A stretch of 64,000 bases of DNA. Source: Persicaria tinctoria (lineage: Eukaryota > Streptophyta > Magnoliopsida > Caryophyllales > Polygonaceae). The notes under the pieces were generated by a model, which was not told where the DNA came from, did not search any database, and saw nothing but the letters and a program-made list of their open reading frames with translations. Position 1 is the stretch's first letter; each line of letters starts with the position of its first letter. Location of the stretch: the NCBI GenBank assembly GCA_037127255.1, contig JBANSL010000008.1, positions 12,469,396-12,533,395 of the forward strand, written 5' to 3'. Positions 10,470 to 21,339 of the stretch are shown one piece after another. The position numbers and the translations under genes were made by a program.

Positions 10470-11643
10470 AGGGTTGTAGGTAGAATACCACGTTGAAAAG
10501 TAGGTGAAAATCAAACCAAAATATAAAGGGAGGCAAAGTTCTACACAATGACTTAGCTTTTGTGTTAGAAGAGTGAATTCCGACCTTATAATCAAAAACA
10601 AAAAATAAACTTTAACACGACTCATTAATAACCACCAGAGTCGGATAAACAATCAAAACATCATGTATGAATAAGGCCATGTTTATCAGTTGCTATGTTT
10701 TATTCACCTCTCTTCGCCACATCGGCATAGCATCCATTCCTCTCTTTTTCCACTTTAACAATAGCATCTCACAATTCATCTTTTTTACCAATTCAATTTA
10801 TGAAAATACCTATCTATAACAATTAGTATTTCCAGCATGTTTAATAATTTGATTATAATATTATATTAGTATTTAATTACTAAAATTTAATTATAAAATT
10901 ACAAAATAGTTATATCGAAAGAAATTATTTTTTTCAAAATAAGTCGAAACATACTCAAAATTGATGTCTTTGTGTAAAGAAAAATGAATCTAGTATTACA
11001 ATATTTTTTTTAAAAAAAAATTACATTTTAAATGGCAAAAATGACATTATTTGAATGTAATTAAAATGTGTCAAGTTAAATTTCAGCCGTTGAGTTTAAT
11101 TGATTTTAGTCGCTCATCCCGTCCGTTAGTCGGAGTCTACCACACATCATCGGGTTCAAATTAGCATCACACAAGCATTTATTATACCAAATTAGCATCG
11201 ATGCTTAATTTGCATCATATAAACATCTCTCTCACCCCTCTCAACATATATATATTTTTTACAAATTAGCATATTTAATAGTAATCGTGAAATGTGCTCT
11301 AAGCAATCTTATCGAGTATTGTACGACAACTATTAGAAACTAATAATATTTGTGGAAGTATTCGTTAAATTTGACAGTATACAGTATTAAACAATTGGGT
11401 GCCACCCTGTGATAGTTTGTATGGAGAGTCATTATGAATTTCATAAAATTTGGGATTCTTTTTTGTTTGGTGTTGTGTTGTTAAGTTACTTATAAACGTA
11501 CGAGTAATAGTATGCGACTAATGAGCTTACCTTGTGAGCTGGGTATCGTCTTTCCTAATGGGCCGGTTGGCACGCAAAAAAGTGTTTTTTGTCTTCAACT
11601 ATCACGTGGGCCCTCCTGCTGGAAATAATACGTGGAGATTATA
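10470..11643. other. AT-rich intergenic DNA
   Basis: No coding region recognised. The portion around 10671-10800 (GGCCATGTTTATCAG and AACAATAGCATCTC) is reminiscent of MITE interiors, but terminal repeats could not be established. Confidence 0.4.
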
Positions 11644-11646
11644 TTA

Positions 11647-11893
11647 GAGCAATCCCAAGAGATTAGAATATTGAGATAGTTTTTGGTCCAAAAGTTTTCC
11701 TATTATATTCTCCAAAATAAAAAATGAAGAAAAAATATGGCGATTATTCCTTTAATTTGGAGAAACCTCTATATATTTTATGGTGAATTCTATAATGGGA
11801 AAGCTGTTTAAATGTCGCAAAAAAATATTCAGAATATTTGACCTATAATTCTCTATTTTGGAGATTAGTTTAGGAAAACTCTTGGGCATGTTC
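11647..11893. mobile_element. Tourist-like MITE (247 bp)
   Basis: Left end GAGCAATCCCAAGAG and inverted right end (reverse complement GAACATGCCCAAGAG) are flanked by TTA on both sides (11644-11646 and 11894-11896). AGTTTTCCTA and TAGGAAAACT also mirror each other inside. Size and TTA target suit a PIF/Harbinger-derived MITE. Confidence 0.75.
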
Positions 11894-11896
11894 TTA

Positions 11897-13980
11897 CCCG
11901 TGTAAAATTTCCAAGACGGGTGGTAGGAGTGCGGTGAAGCGGGAGATGGATGGATTGTGAGTGAATATTTTTTACTTATTACTTCAACAATCAACCCATT
12001 AACCCGTCCCACATATGCGAATAAAAATCCGTGAAGTATCCTTTTTTTTTTATATAACTATGTTACCTTTTACATATCAAGACTCTAAACCTTAATATTG
12101 ACCATGCCTCTCTTGATCATCCCGGTATAGCTCTCCACTCTTTCACATTCCACTCATTTTGTTCTACCACTATCTTGATATTGACTCCATGCATGCGTTT
12201 CAATTTTCAATTTCCACCGTAATTTTATTTCATCAATTGGCCACCCACTTCACCCACATCATCCGCACAGAACGGATGAGGATGAACATGTTTGCGGGTG
12301 ATGTTTTCATTTTCTTAATTAGATGTCATCAACATTTAATTATGAACCTTAATTAGATAATGGAGGTCATCCACCTAAATAAATTTATTTAGAGTCTAAT
12401 TAGCTAATTAACTATTTAAAAATGGTATAATTACATATTCACCCATAGATCAAAGAGTTTATATATTTATATTATTTAATTTGTAAAGTAAATATATTGA
12501 TTAATCACGATGGAAGACTACTGGTATGTTTAGCAAAATACTAGTTAATGGGTAGCTGAAACTGATGAATTATTTGTGTTAAATATATGTTTAATAAGTT
12601 ATTATATATGATGTTTGATAAACCTAGCGATTGAGTAGTTGATGAAAACTTGTAAATAGAAAATTAGAAGTTTTGAAAAGTTTCGGTGAGTAATTGCAAA
12701 GAAATACTCAGGGAGAAAATAAAGGCAGAAACAGGACAACCGGAAATAGCTGCAAATTGCCACCCCCATATGTATTGTTTTCAAAATGCCCCGCAAACAG
12801 AATCCACCACTTCCCCTATCACTTCCTCCCAGTTGCCCTTTTATTTAATTGTCACTTTACAGTTTACACTATCTACTATCTACCTCTTGAGTTGACTCAG
12901 TCCAAATATTATCCAACTCCAAAATTAGCCTCATCTGTTAATTAAAAAATCATTGCTGAAATGTTGAAATCTGAAATATATATTGACCCAAAATTTTCAA
13001 AAAGATTAAAATTTTGTTTGTCCTTTTCAACTAGTAGACCGTAAAAAAATGGCAAGTTTAAAGATAAAAAAAAATTATATACAGATGGAGGTCATTTGCT
13101 AGTGACTAAATTTCTCTGATTTATCAAGGGACATACTGTGGACATCCATTGTCCGAACTCGCAGGACCACCGTAGAAGAGGATAGGCAGAGAGAGAACAT
13201 GAAAGTGCAGATGCAGATCTTATGCTATGTACATCACATGTACCTTGAGCAAGCATATTCACCTTCACCAAGCATAATTCTCGAGTCTATTGGATTTTTG
13301 AGTCTGGCAATATCAAACCTACTAAAATACTGCCAGACTAAAAAATCTAGTTGCCTCAAGAATTATAGGACTCGGCACTTATCTACTTATAACCTGCAAT
13401 TATCCAACCTGTATGCGACCATATAACATATAAACAAAAAATAATACAATCTAAAACTATCCAAATTTGAAATTATTCGACTCATAAATAATCTAAATCA
13501 ACTAAGGGATGCCAGGTCACTTTATCCGCAACCATATAAGGAGAAACATCCACCATGTATGATCTTCTTTTAAATAAATAAACGAAAAATTATCAGTAGT
13601 TCATCCTATAGTATCTTGGATGAGAACTTATAGTTCTGAATCTGTACTAGGGTTGACAATAATGGTTGTATGACTCAGAAAAGACAACATGTTTGTTATA
13701 CTGTTAATGTCTCTAAACAAGTAACGAATATGAACACTCCAGGTGTCTATCAGGAAATTAGAAATGATCATTTCCACTCTCCAAAAAGCATTCTCAAAAA
13801 AATATCCAACTAAATTAATAATGGCCATGTATGGAAGGATGGCTTTCCATCTATGCCCATCTTATTTCCCCAACTTCTCAGAGTGTTTCCATCTCCTCCC
13901 ATGTGAGAGAGAGCTCCCACACCCAGTCTCCCTGGATATATTTAATTAATTAATTAATAAAAATATACATCTGTATTTTT
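11897..13980. other. Intergenic DNA between the AP3-type and first BBX genes
   Basis: About 2 kb, AT-rich, without a recognisable gene, RNA or bounded transposon. Its right end presumably includes the promoter of the BBX gene at 14126. Confidence 0.4.
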
Positions 13981-13986
13981 GTTGGT

Positions 13987-13995
13987 TATATATAG
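13987..13995 (+). promoter_or_regulatory. TATA-like element of the first BBX gene
   Basis: TATATATAG lies about 130 bases upstream of the ATG at 14126. This is a reasonable distance for a plant gene with a leader of about 100 bases. A second weaker candidate, TTTATTTAAG, is near 14041. Confidence 0.4.
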
Positions 13996-14125
13996 ATACA
14001 TTGGTTGCCTTTCCCTTTCACTTCACTAACTTCCCATCTCCTTTATTTAAGACCCACCAGCCTATTTATCACACCCATCCACCATTTTTACAGGCCTGAA
14101 GAAAACAGATCAACAAGAATTGCAA

Positions 14126-15170
14126 ATGAAGATATGGTGTGATGTCTGCAGCAAAAAGAAAGCCTCTGTTTTCTGCTCTGCAGATGAGGCTGCCTTGTGT
14201 GATGACTGTGACTCAAGAGTCCACCAGGCCAACAAGCTTGCCTCCAAGCACCACCGCTTCTCCCTCCTCCACCCCTCATCAACTCATGCCCCTCTCTGTG
14301 ACATCTGCCAGGTTGAGCTTCCCCGCTCTCTCTATTAATCCATTGTGCTGATTGCTTATTAGCTTATTTGTGCTGACACTTGAATTGTTGTTGTTATGCA
14401 GGAAAAGAAGGCACTGTTGTTTTGTCAGCAGGATAGAGCACTCCTATGCAGAGACTGTGATGTTCCGATCCACGCCGCGAATGAGCTTACTCAGAAGCAC
14501 AACAGATTCCTCCTAACAGGAGTCAAACTTTCTGCCTACTCCTCCACCACCACCACCGCCAAATCCGCTGCAACCAGCAAGATCTCGGCCTTGAGTGATT
14601 CGGAAAGCAGTGGTGGTTTTGGGTCTGTACCTGATGTCAGACCTCCCATGGTGGCGGAATCGACAGCTAGTGCTACCATTACCCATGGTGGCGGCGGCAG
14701 CGGTGGTTGTGGGCCTTGTGGCTCTACTAGCAGTATATCAGAGTACCTGATTGATATTTTGCCAGGATGGCAAGTTGATGATTTGCTCGATTCGTCTTCG
14801 GATCCTAATGCCTTTTTCAAGGTTTGTGTTATTCTATTTATGCTTCAACCTCCTAGCCCTCTCAGATCCATTGTCTCTAATACTTTTGAGTTTCTTACTG
14901 TTGCAGGGCTGTGAGAATGATATGCTATTTCTGGATACAAATCTTGAGAGCAAAAGTTACAACAGCTATGAGAATATGGGCTTATGGGTCCCACAAGCAC
15001 CAACTGTGCCACAGCCCTCACCATTCAGTGCAGGCATCTATGGATTGGAAATGGAAAAGGGAGGGATGGGCAGGAAAGTGTCTAGGATGAGGATGGATGA
15101 TGGCTTCACCGTGCCGGAGATCAGCCAACAACAGTTTGTAGGCTCGAAGAGATCTCGAGCTTTTTTCTAG
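14126..15170 (+). CDS. Double B-box zinc-finger protein (BBX20/21/22 type), copy 1
   Basis: Exons: 14126-14311, 14402-14821, 14907-15170, all with GT-AG introns; about 289 residues. B-box 1 (residues 1-47) reads CDVCSKKKASVFCSADEAAL and continues with CDDCDSRVH. B-box 2 (about 56-98) has CDICQ at the exon junction and FCQQDRALLCRDCDVPIHAA. A conserved segment SISEYL...LPGW lies near residues 172-187. The C-terminus has FTVPEIS, a Val-Pro motif of the kind that binds the COP1 WD40 domain in this subfamily, followed by GSKRSR. Known relatives are light-signalling regulators that act with HY5 and are degraded through COP1. A second copy lies 2.5 kb downstream on the same strand with the same exon layout. 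The frame is intact and all B-box Cys/His ligands are present. The exact orthologue (20, 21 or 22) cannot be decided here. Confidence 0.93.
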
Positions 15171-16236
15171 GATTTTTCTGTACTGGTTTTGATCAAACTT
15201 CCAGAGATCTTCTACATCTTGTTCATCACTATTTTTGTGACAGTTAATGAGATAGCAAGGAAATCTAACACCTTTTGTTGTGAATTCATGTAATATTTAG
15301 CAATAAAGAAACTGTTTCCGCTACCAAAGCCAACTATGAAAACGTCGTCGAAACTGTACTATTCTGATCTAGGAGATGATGTTAGTCAGATTTTGACATT
15401 AGCAGACAAGGAGAATCCAAATGAGTAGGCATATAAGAGAGTGATTAAGGCAATCATAAATTGATAATGTGAAAAAAGGAAAGATGGTGAGGAGTGGTCT
15501 GATCTGTCTTTGTCAATTTCAACACTTCTTAATGGATATAAATAAGTTCATGGTCTCCCATCATGATTTTTTCTTTGTAGCTTTCCTTACCAATTCATCA
15601 ACTCTCAGTTTCAGATCATATATCTTTGCTCTTCTATATTCTTATATTGGTCGATCTGTATTGTACTAGCTTAGCTGGTAAGGATAATATATAGGAACAA
15701 AGAAGTCGATCACGAGCTTGAGATTCTAATGTAATATTTTATCAAAGTGTCTTCCTATGAGTCAAAAAATTATTGGCCTGTATGAACAAGTATGGAAGAA
15801 ATCACATCAAGAAGTTCAGGTATTCTATAATCTTCTAGGTTTATCTATCTAATTATTTTAAGATGTATGTAATGCTAAAATCCAATTTTGAGAGTCCCCA
15901 TCAAGAATCCTCCAGCAAGAGGACACCAAAAGAAAAGCCAAGATTTTGATCTGGATGGCAATCTTGCAGGGCACCATCTTGATGGCATGGGTCAACATTC
16001 CCATGTCCAAATACAATGCCATGACTCACATCAATATTGCTCGTCAAGTTTAAGTTAGATCTACCTTCTATCACAAAAGCTTAAGCCATTTTGTAGCTGC
16101 TTCATCATCCTTATGCATTGCTACTTTTTTTTTTATTTCTTTATAATCGATCTGGGATATTCCAAAATAACAACATAGCTAGGGCCTAGGAAGAATATTC
16201 ACTGGGCACAAACCTTTCAAGAATGCCGAAACTAAA

Positions 16237-16397
16237 TACACCGCAAATCAGGGTTTAGGGGTGTACACTGCACGTCCATATGAACCCGGTACCCTAAATC
16301 CTGATTCGCCTTCGATTTCTAGCGTATACTTGCACGTTGATGGCACCATGTCAATAAGAATGTGCATTTGCTTAATCAGGATTTGCGGTGTATCTAA
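16237..16397. repeat. Inverted repeat, MITE-like
   Basis: ATACACCGCAAATC (about 16237) is matched in reverse by GATTTGCGGTGTAT (about 16380-16395). Similarity just outside is partial. It could be a small foldback element; no clear target duplication was found. Confidence 0.5.
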
Positions 16398-16851
16398 CAA
16401 GGCGCTTCAGGAATTATAGGAGAACTAGAATTCAAAGCAACCGCGAACCTCCAACGAAAAAGGCCCAAGCGACGAAAAAAGGGAAAACAAATAATTATGA
16501 AGTCTAAATCATTAAACTAATGTGTTATACCAATCAGTTTAAACAAGATAAGCAATAATGCAGATAAAAGGTAGGGAAGCACTACCTTGTGTTGCCAGCC
16601 TTGGACAGTGATAGGAGCCATAGTGGTCCCTTGCACTTGAACTTTCCTACTTAGAAAAAAACACACACACCAATAGATGGAGTCATGAAAATGCAAAATG
16701 TATGGGGAAATTCACCTCTTCATATGTACAGTAGCCACCAACTGTATTGCTTTACTTGTTCCTTTAGTTTACTAAATCCTATCTGCATTGATATCATCCA
16801 TGACGCCTTGATCCAGATTGATTAAACTAATGCTACTAACCGAGTCCACAA

Positions 16852-17013
16852 CGTCATTAGTGATGTAACTACTAGTCCACCTATGCTTCTTGAAGCAGAG
16901 ATTAAGAATGAGAAAATTGAAACTTTTTATGTATAAAGCAATAAAGCAAACTGCTCCCAATGCTAAGTCCTCGACGTCATTAGTGATGTATCTACCACTC
17001 CACCTAAGCTCCT
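16852..17013. repeat. Direct duplication of about 38 bp, 123 bp apart
   Basis: CGTCATTAGTGATGTAACTA (from 16852) recurs as CGTCATTAGTGATGTATCTA (from 16975). Both are followed by similar CCACCTA.GCT sequence. It is a local non-coding duplication. Confidence 0.7.
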
Positions 17014-17574
17014 ATTCTTGCTTCGTATTGGACAGTCATCGGTTGGGAGAAACAAGATCTGTCATGAATTGAGTGCTTCAGGTGCAAATTTGCTTCCCCA
17101 TGTCCTAAGATCAAGATATCTGTCTACTGTCTATGATACAGCTTATTGCCTCTAGTATCAAATCTGCTTATCAAATTATCAGTCAACTGATAATGTCAGC
17201 TTGCTTATTTCCTTTTCTAATTTTTTGAATCTCAATACATTGCTTGAGATCAAGAAACTAGTTATGAGGGAGCCCTCTTAAACACTGTCAGCATCTTATC
17301 AGCTGACATTATATCAGCTCTATATACATAATCAGCACATTGCGATAAACGAACTCTTAGTATCTCAATTTTCAAATGGAACCCAACAACAAATAACTCA
17401 ATAACATATCTTTTGAATCTTAACTGGTATGAAACTTGCTCCTAATGGCATAGCAAAAGAAAAACATTGGACTGCGAAATGCTCGCGCTCGCATTCCTAA
17501 GGATATGGCACGATGCTCGTATCACCAGCGAACATAGGACTGCGGAATAATGAAAAAGGCAAGCATCCTTGCCA

Positions 17575-17581
17575 TATAAAA
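17575..17581 (+). promoter_or_regulatory. TATA box of the second BBX gene
   Basis: TATAAAA, about 87 bases before the ATG at 17662. It suggests that the second copy kept a core promoter of its own. Confidence 0.5.
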
Positions 17582-17661
17582 ATGCACTTGTTACACAGGC
17601 TTTTCAAGTTCACAGATATAACAACTGCAGTTACTCATTCATAAGGAGATACTAAGTTCCC

Positions 17662-18636
17662 ATGAAAATCCAGTGTGATTTTTGCAGGAAACAAGAGGCA
17701 ACTGTTTTCTGCCTGGCTGATGAGGCTGCCCTCTGCAATGTCTGTGACAGAAGAGTCCACCAAGCAAACAAAATCGCCTCCAGACACGAAGGTTTTCCTC
17801 TTCTCGCTCCCTCCCCTTCCAACATGCCCCTCTGTGACATCTGCCAGGTTTGCTTCCTACAGAGAACTTGTTTGTTTATCCTATTGAAACTTGTAACACA
17901 TGTTTTACATGCGCTGAAACCGTCTTGCAGGAAAGAAGAGCCATTTTGTTTTGTCAGCAAGATAAAGCAATCATGTGTAGAGATTGTGATCCTATAATAC
18001 ATCGCGCAAATGACCACACCCAAACTCATAACAGATTCCTTCTAGCAGGGATTAGGCTGTCCACAACCGCGACTATCTCTTCAACTTCCACTGATACCAC
18101 AAAGATTACTGCCACAGCCAATTTTTTCACTGAAGAGCATCATCATTCATTACCTCCTAAAATTTCAAGCACGGCAATGGACTACGTTAGGGGTTCGACA
18201 AGCACTATATCAGACTACTTGACAAAGATTTTGCCAGGATGGAAAGTTGAGGACCTTTTCGACTCAATTGCATCACCACCTAAATGCTGTGAGGTCAGCA
18301 TTTTTCTTTGTTAAAACAACTGAAACATTCTGATTTATTGGACTATAACGCGCTGATTATTGATACTTGTGTGTTTACTAGCTCTATAATAGAGATGATG
18401 ATGCACGGACACTATCGGATGTGGGTCTTTATGGAAGAGTTAGCTCTTATTCAAACTACAAATTCTCGGTACCAGAAGCAACAGAATGTCATTCCCACCA
18501 GGAACAACAGCCAGCATTACCGGATTCACTAAGAAAGATAAACACAGAGAAGTTGATAGGCTCACATATGAAGTCTTCACTGCTTCAGAAATCAGCTCTA
18601 TGTTTAGGCTTCAAGAGAAAGAGGCATTTATTGTAA
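17662..18636 (+). CDS. Double B-box zinc-finger protein, tandem copy 2 with altered C-terminus
   Basis: Exons: 17662-17847, 17931-18293, 18382-18636 with GT-AG introns; about 267 residues. Exon 1 has the same 186-nt size as copy 1. B-box 1 (CDFCRKQEATVFC, CNVCDRRVH) and B-box 2 (FCQQDKAIMCRDCDPIIH) keep their zinc ligands, and the ISDYL...ILPGW segment is present. In exon 3 the copy-1 FTVPEIS region corresponds to FTASEIS, but this is encoded in a different frame from the exon start. The final GFKRKRHLL returns to the exon frame, matching copy-1 GSKRSR, because two bases are missing next to TTTAGG (TTTGTAGG in copy 1). The predicted protein therefore lacks the Val-Pro motif. It may still bind partners through its B-boxes. 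It could be a functional diverged paralogue or an early pseudogene; no premature stop is seen in the main frame. Confidence 0.85.
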
Positions 18637-18991
18637 AATTGTATCAGATCAATCCAATGTTATACTACTACTATTAATATATCAATCTTGCAATAAGCAA
18701 GCAATTTAGCTACGGAAAAAAAACACAAAATCAATTGACAATGAGAACGGTAACACATTAAATTGTTCGATTTCTTTGTTAAGTTTACTTCCGAAGTGGG
18801 ATAACATCCCTACATTGAAACACCAACTCCAAGACATTTGGTCCAAAAACAAGAAAGGCAAAGCAAAATGTGAAAATGAAAAGCATGGGAGGGAGAAGAA
18901 TAAAACTACAAGCAAGACGAAGGGCGATCATAGATGTTAAAGATCAATAGTAGAGGGTGCTTGTGGGATTGGTAAGTTGTGGATTAAGTAG

Positions 18992-19489
18992 CTATCTTCG
19001 TCGTCTGAGGCAGTGAGGTTTGCACATATTAAGACAGTCATAGAAGCAAGGCCCTCCACAATGAAGAGGGCAATCCAATCTCATTCCCTTACACCTTCCT
19101 TCTCCGACACACTGCGCAAACTCCCCAAGCTTGAATTGTCCTAGATCAGGGTGGCTGCTTCCGCCTCCTCGCCTTCTCCACCTCCCACACCCCCATTTCC
19201 ACCAGCTGGACCCTCCTCCTCCCCCTCCCCACCCGTATCCCCACCCACTCCCTCCCCTCCCTCCTCCTCCTCCACCCCCACCCCCACCTCCGCCCCCTCC
19301 CCAGCCCCATGAAAAACCTCCTCCTCCTCCTCCTCCACCCCCACCAGCAGCTGCAGCAGCTCTTGTAGTATGATTATTTCCACTGCCCTGATCAGTGGGA
19401 GTCGTTGTGGCGCCATTAACTGACAGGGCAGTAGTCAGGCTGAAAGCCAGAAGGGCAATTATGAGAAAGAATATCTTGGTCTCCATCAT
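18992..19489 (-). CDS. Secreted glycine-rich, cysteine-rich protein
   Basis: A single-exon frame of about 165 residues from MMETKIFF. The first 25 residues (FFLIIALLAFSL core, then NGA) form a good signal peptide, so export to the cell wall or apoplast is expected. A long glycine-dominated middle (about residues 48-110, with Trp, Tyr and Ser) is followed by a compact Cys-rich tail containing CVGEGRCKGMRLDCPLHC and CFYDCLNMCKPHC. The tail spacing resembles a plant family annotated only as glycine-rich protein; its function is not established. The upstream in-frame extension lacks signal-peptide character, so the start at 19489 is preferred. The gene is convergent with the BBX copy ending at 18636. 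Tandem GGN codons make the Gly region prone to length change and to long shadow frames (poly-Pro) on the other strand. Confidence 0.8.
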   Translation of the reverse strand: MMETKIFFLIIALLAFSLTTALSVNGATTTPTDQGSGNNHTTRAAAAAGGGGGGGGGGFSWGWGGGGGGGGGGGGGGRGGSGWGYGWGGGGGGSSWWKWGCGRWRRRGGGSSHPDLGQFKLGEFAQCVGEGRCKGMRLDCPLHCGGPCFYDCLNMCKPHCLRRRR

Positions 19490-19543
19490 GAGATCGTTTT
19501 TTGTCTGAGGTGGTATTGTATGCTTATCTCCATCAGTGCCCTT

Positions 19544-19561
19544 GTATATATATATATATAG
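19544..19561 (-). promoter_or_regulatory. TATA-type repeat upstream of the glycine-rich gene
   Basis: A TA dinucleotide run 55-72 bases upstream of the minus-strand start codon. It can serve as a TATA box, which would imply a leader of roughly 30 bases. Confidence 0.4.
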
Positions 19562-19723
19562 TATGAGAATGTACAGCAATATGTACCGTACCGGGAGTTG
19601 TAGAATACATAAGCTTCTGGCATGACTTATCCTTAGCTTGCACTCAAGGAAGGGGTTAATTTTGGGGGTGGGTTGCCTTGTTCAGCACTTTTGTCCCCTA
19701 CCACACCCTTTAACAGAAATTGC

Positions 19724-19726
<3 letters not shown>

Positions 19727-19769
<43 letters not shown>
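19727..19769. repeat. (AT)n microsatellite, about 43 bp
   Basis: Uninterrupted alternating A and T. Confidence 0.9.
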
Positions 19770-19770
<1 letters not shown>

Positions 19771-20646
19771 CAAGAAGCTGTACTATATAATAAGTAGTAG
19801 TTATTGTTGTCTAAGATGCTTCACCTAAAGCCTTTGGATTTTAATTTTCTGTCAAGTATCAATGAACTATATTACTTGATTTCTTATGTTTGGTTGTTCA
19901 TAGATTATCATAGATCTTTGAGAACTCATGGTTTTAAACAAACCATGATGCTCGATTTAGTTTGGATAATGAAGATTAAGATTTTAGAGGATTAGTAATT
20001 AAAGGCTAGCAGCCCCTTTGAGGCCATAGTTTCTACTTGGCTACTCATGGTTTTAAACTTTTGCTGCCTAACTATATATATGCTCGTTTTTAAGTATATA
20101 ATAGCGGGAAAAATGAACCAGATTCGATCATAGCAAAACCGATGTTTTGATGAGAAATAAGAGATGAGAATGAGAGGGGGAAACTCAAGTGAAAAGTACC
20201 TAATTAAATACACCAATTTGATCAATGAAGACATAAGTTTCATGCAAGTGGGTTAGGTGTAAGATCTTAAATTAATGGAGCCCTACTACCTAAGATATGA
20301 TTTTGTTGGTTATTCGACGGAATTATATACAACTTTCAACATAAAATGATGTCATGCTTTTATATTTATTGCATATGTATCCATCCAATGAAAATGCTCA
20401 ATACAAACTTGTAAAGAGATATGGACCTACTAGTTATGATGGTTGGAGACAATGATAAAGGCTATGAAATATGAAATGTCAAGTCAATGTACAAATACAG
20501 AAAACTTCACAATTAAGCACCAGTGTGTATATAACTTCACCTTCACTTGTTAACAAATAGGTTGTTTATTTGATAAAATGAGGAAACAGTACTACTGTGC
20601 TAGCTAGGTTGTCCACATGCTAAAGAGAGCAATACTTGTAACATAA

Positions 20647-20648
<2 letters not shown>
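19770..20648. other. AT-rich spacer, nothing recognised
   Basis: Only short open frames without domain content; no RNA gene or bounded repeat seen. Confidence 0.5.

Positions 20649-20717
<69 letters not shown>
20649..20717. repeat. (AT)n microsatellite, about 69 bp
   Basis: Uninterrupted alternating A and T, the longest simple repeat of this kind in the window. Confidence 0.9.
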
Positions 20718-20720
<3 letters not shown>

Positions 20721-20929
20721 CACAGCCAGATAGAGAGAGGCTAGAGAAGTTGGTCCACTGTAGTGGCTTTCTCATAAATCAAGTATTTTTGAAGCCATAT
20801 ATGAAAGAAGTGTTCTTCATATTTAATATACAAAATTTATATAATCTTCCATGCCCACATACATAGCTAGCTAGGGCAATTATAACATTCCCAGTCTATC
20901 TCGTTTAAGCAGGGTAACAACTAATTAAC

Positions 20930-21235
20930 TAACAACAACAACAACAAGTCCAGTATATCTCGCTCAGAGCAGGGTATGGGGGTCGAATTGTACGCACCTT
21001 TGCCCCGGCTAGGTCGAGAGGGTGTTTCCTAATGACCCAAATGATAAGACAACAAGGAAAGATGATGACACACATTCTACAAACTGTAAATAAAAAATTA
21101 AATAGAAAGAAAAACGATGAAAAGAATGTGCATAAGAAAGTTGTGATAGAAGGGAAGAGAAGCATGATGCGGTAAACGTTGCACCCGACTAGTGTTCATC
21201 AACCCGGATTTCAATCCCAAAATTTACAGAACCGT
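20930..21235 (-). mobile_element. RTE/SINE-type retroposon fragment with CAA tail
   Basis: It starts with AACAACAACAACAACAAG and continues through GCAGGGTATGGGGGTCGAAT and TACGCACCTTTGCCCC to AACCCGGATTTCAATCCC. The CAA run on the plus strand would be a TTG-repeat tail on the minus strand, as in plant RTE elements and the SINEs that share their ends. A decayed relative lies at 2205-2460, and a tiny piece with CAACAACAACAAC is in kinesin intron 1 near 23011. No coding capacity. Confidence 0.5.
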
Positions 21236-21266
21236 TAAAATTAAAATCAGGGGTATTAAAAAAAAA

Positions 21267-21339
21267 TTCCGTTGCCGGGACTTGAACCCGGGTCTCTCGG
21301 GTGAGAGCCGAGTATCCTAACCACCTAGACTACAACGGA
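21267..21339 (-). tRNA. tRNA-Glu (anticodon CTC)
   Basis: The minus strand starts TCCGTTGTAGTCTAGGTGG and folds as a normal cloverleaf. The acceptor stem is TCCGTTG with CAACGGA and discriminator A; the anticodon stem CTCGG and CCGAG encloses loop CTCTCAC, giving CTC; the T arm contains GGTTCAAGTCC. The internal A and B boxes are intact. A T-run on the minus strand (plus-strand A-run at 21258-21266) directly follows and serves as the polymerase III terminator. No CCA is encoded, as expected for a nuclear gene. Confidence 0.97.

Larger units (their letters stand above)
15171..17574. other. Spacer between the two BBX genes
   Basis: No coding gene recognised in 2.4 kb. It contains an inverted repeat (16237-16397) and a short direct duplication (about 16852-16890 and 16975-17013), both listed separately. 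The last part should hold the promoter of the second BBX gene. Confidence 0.5.

Noticed and set aside
19131..19373. Poly-proline frame on the plus strand
   Set aside because: It is the reverse-strand shadow of the GGN codons of the glycine-rich gene.
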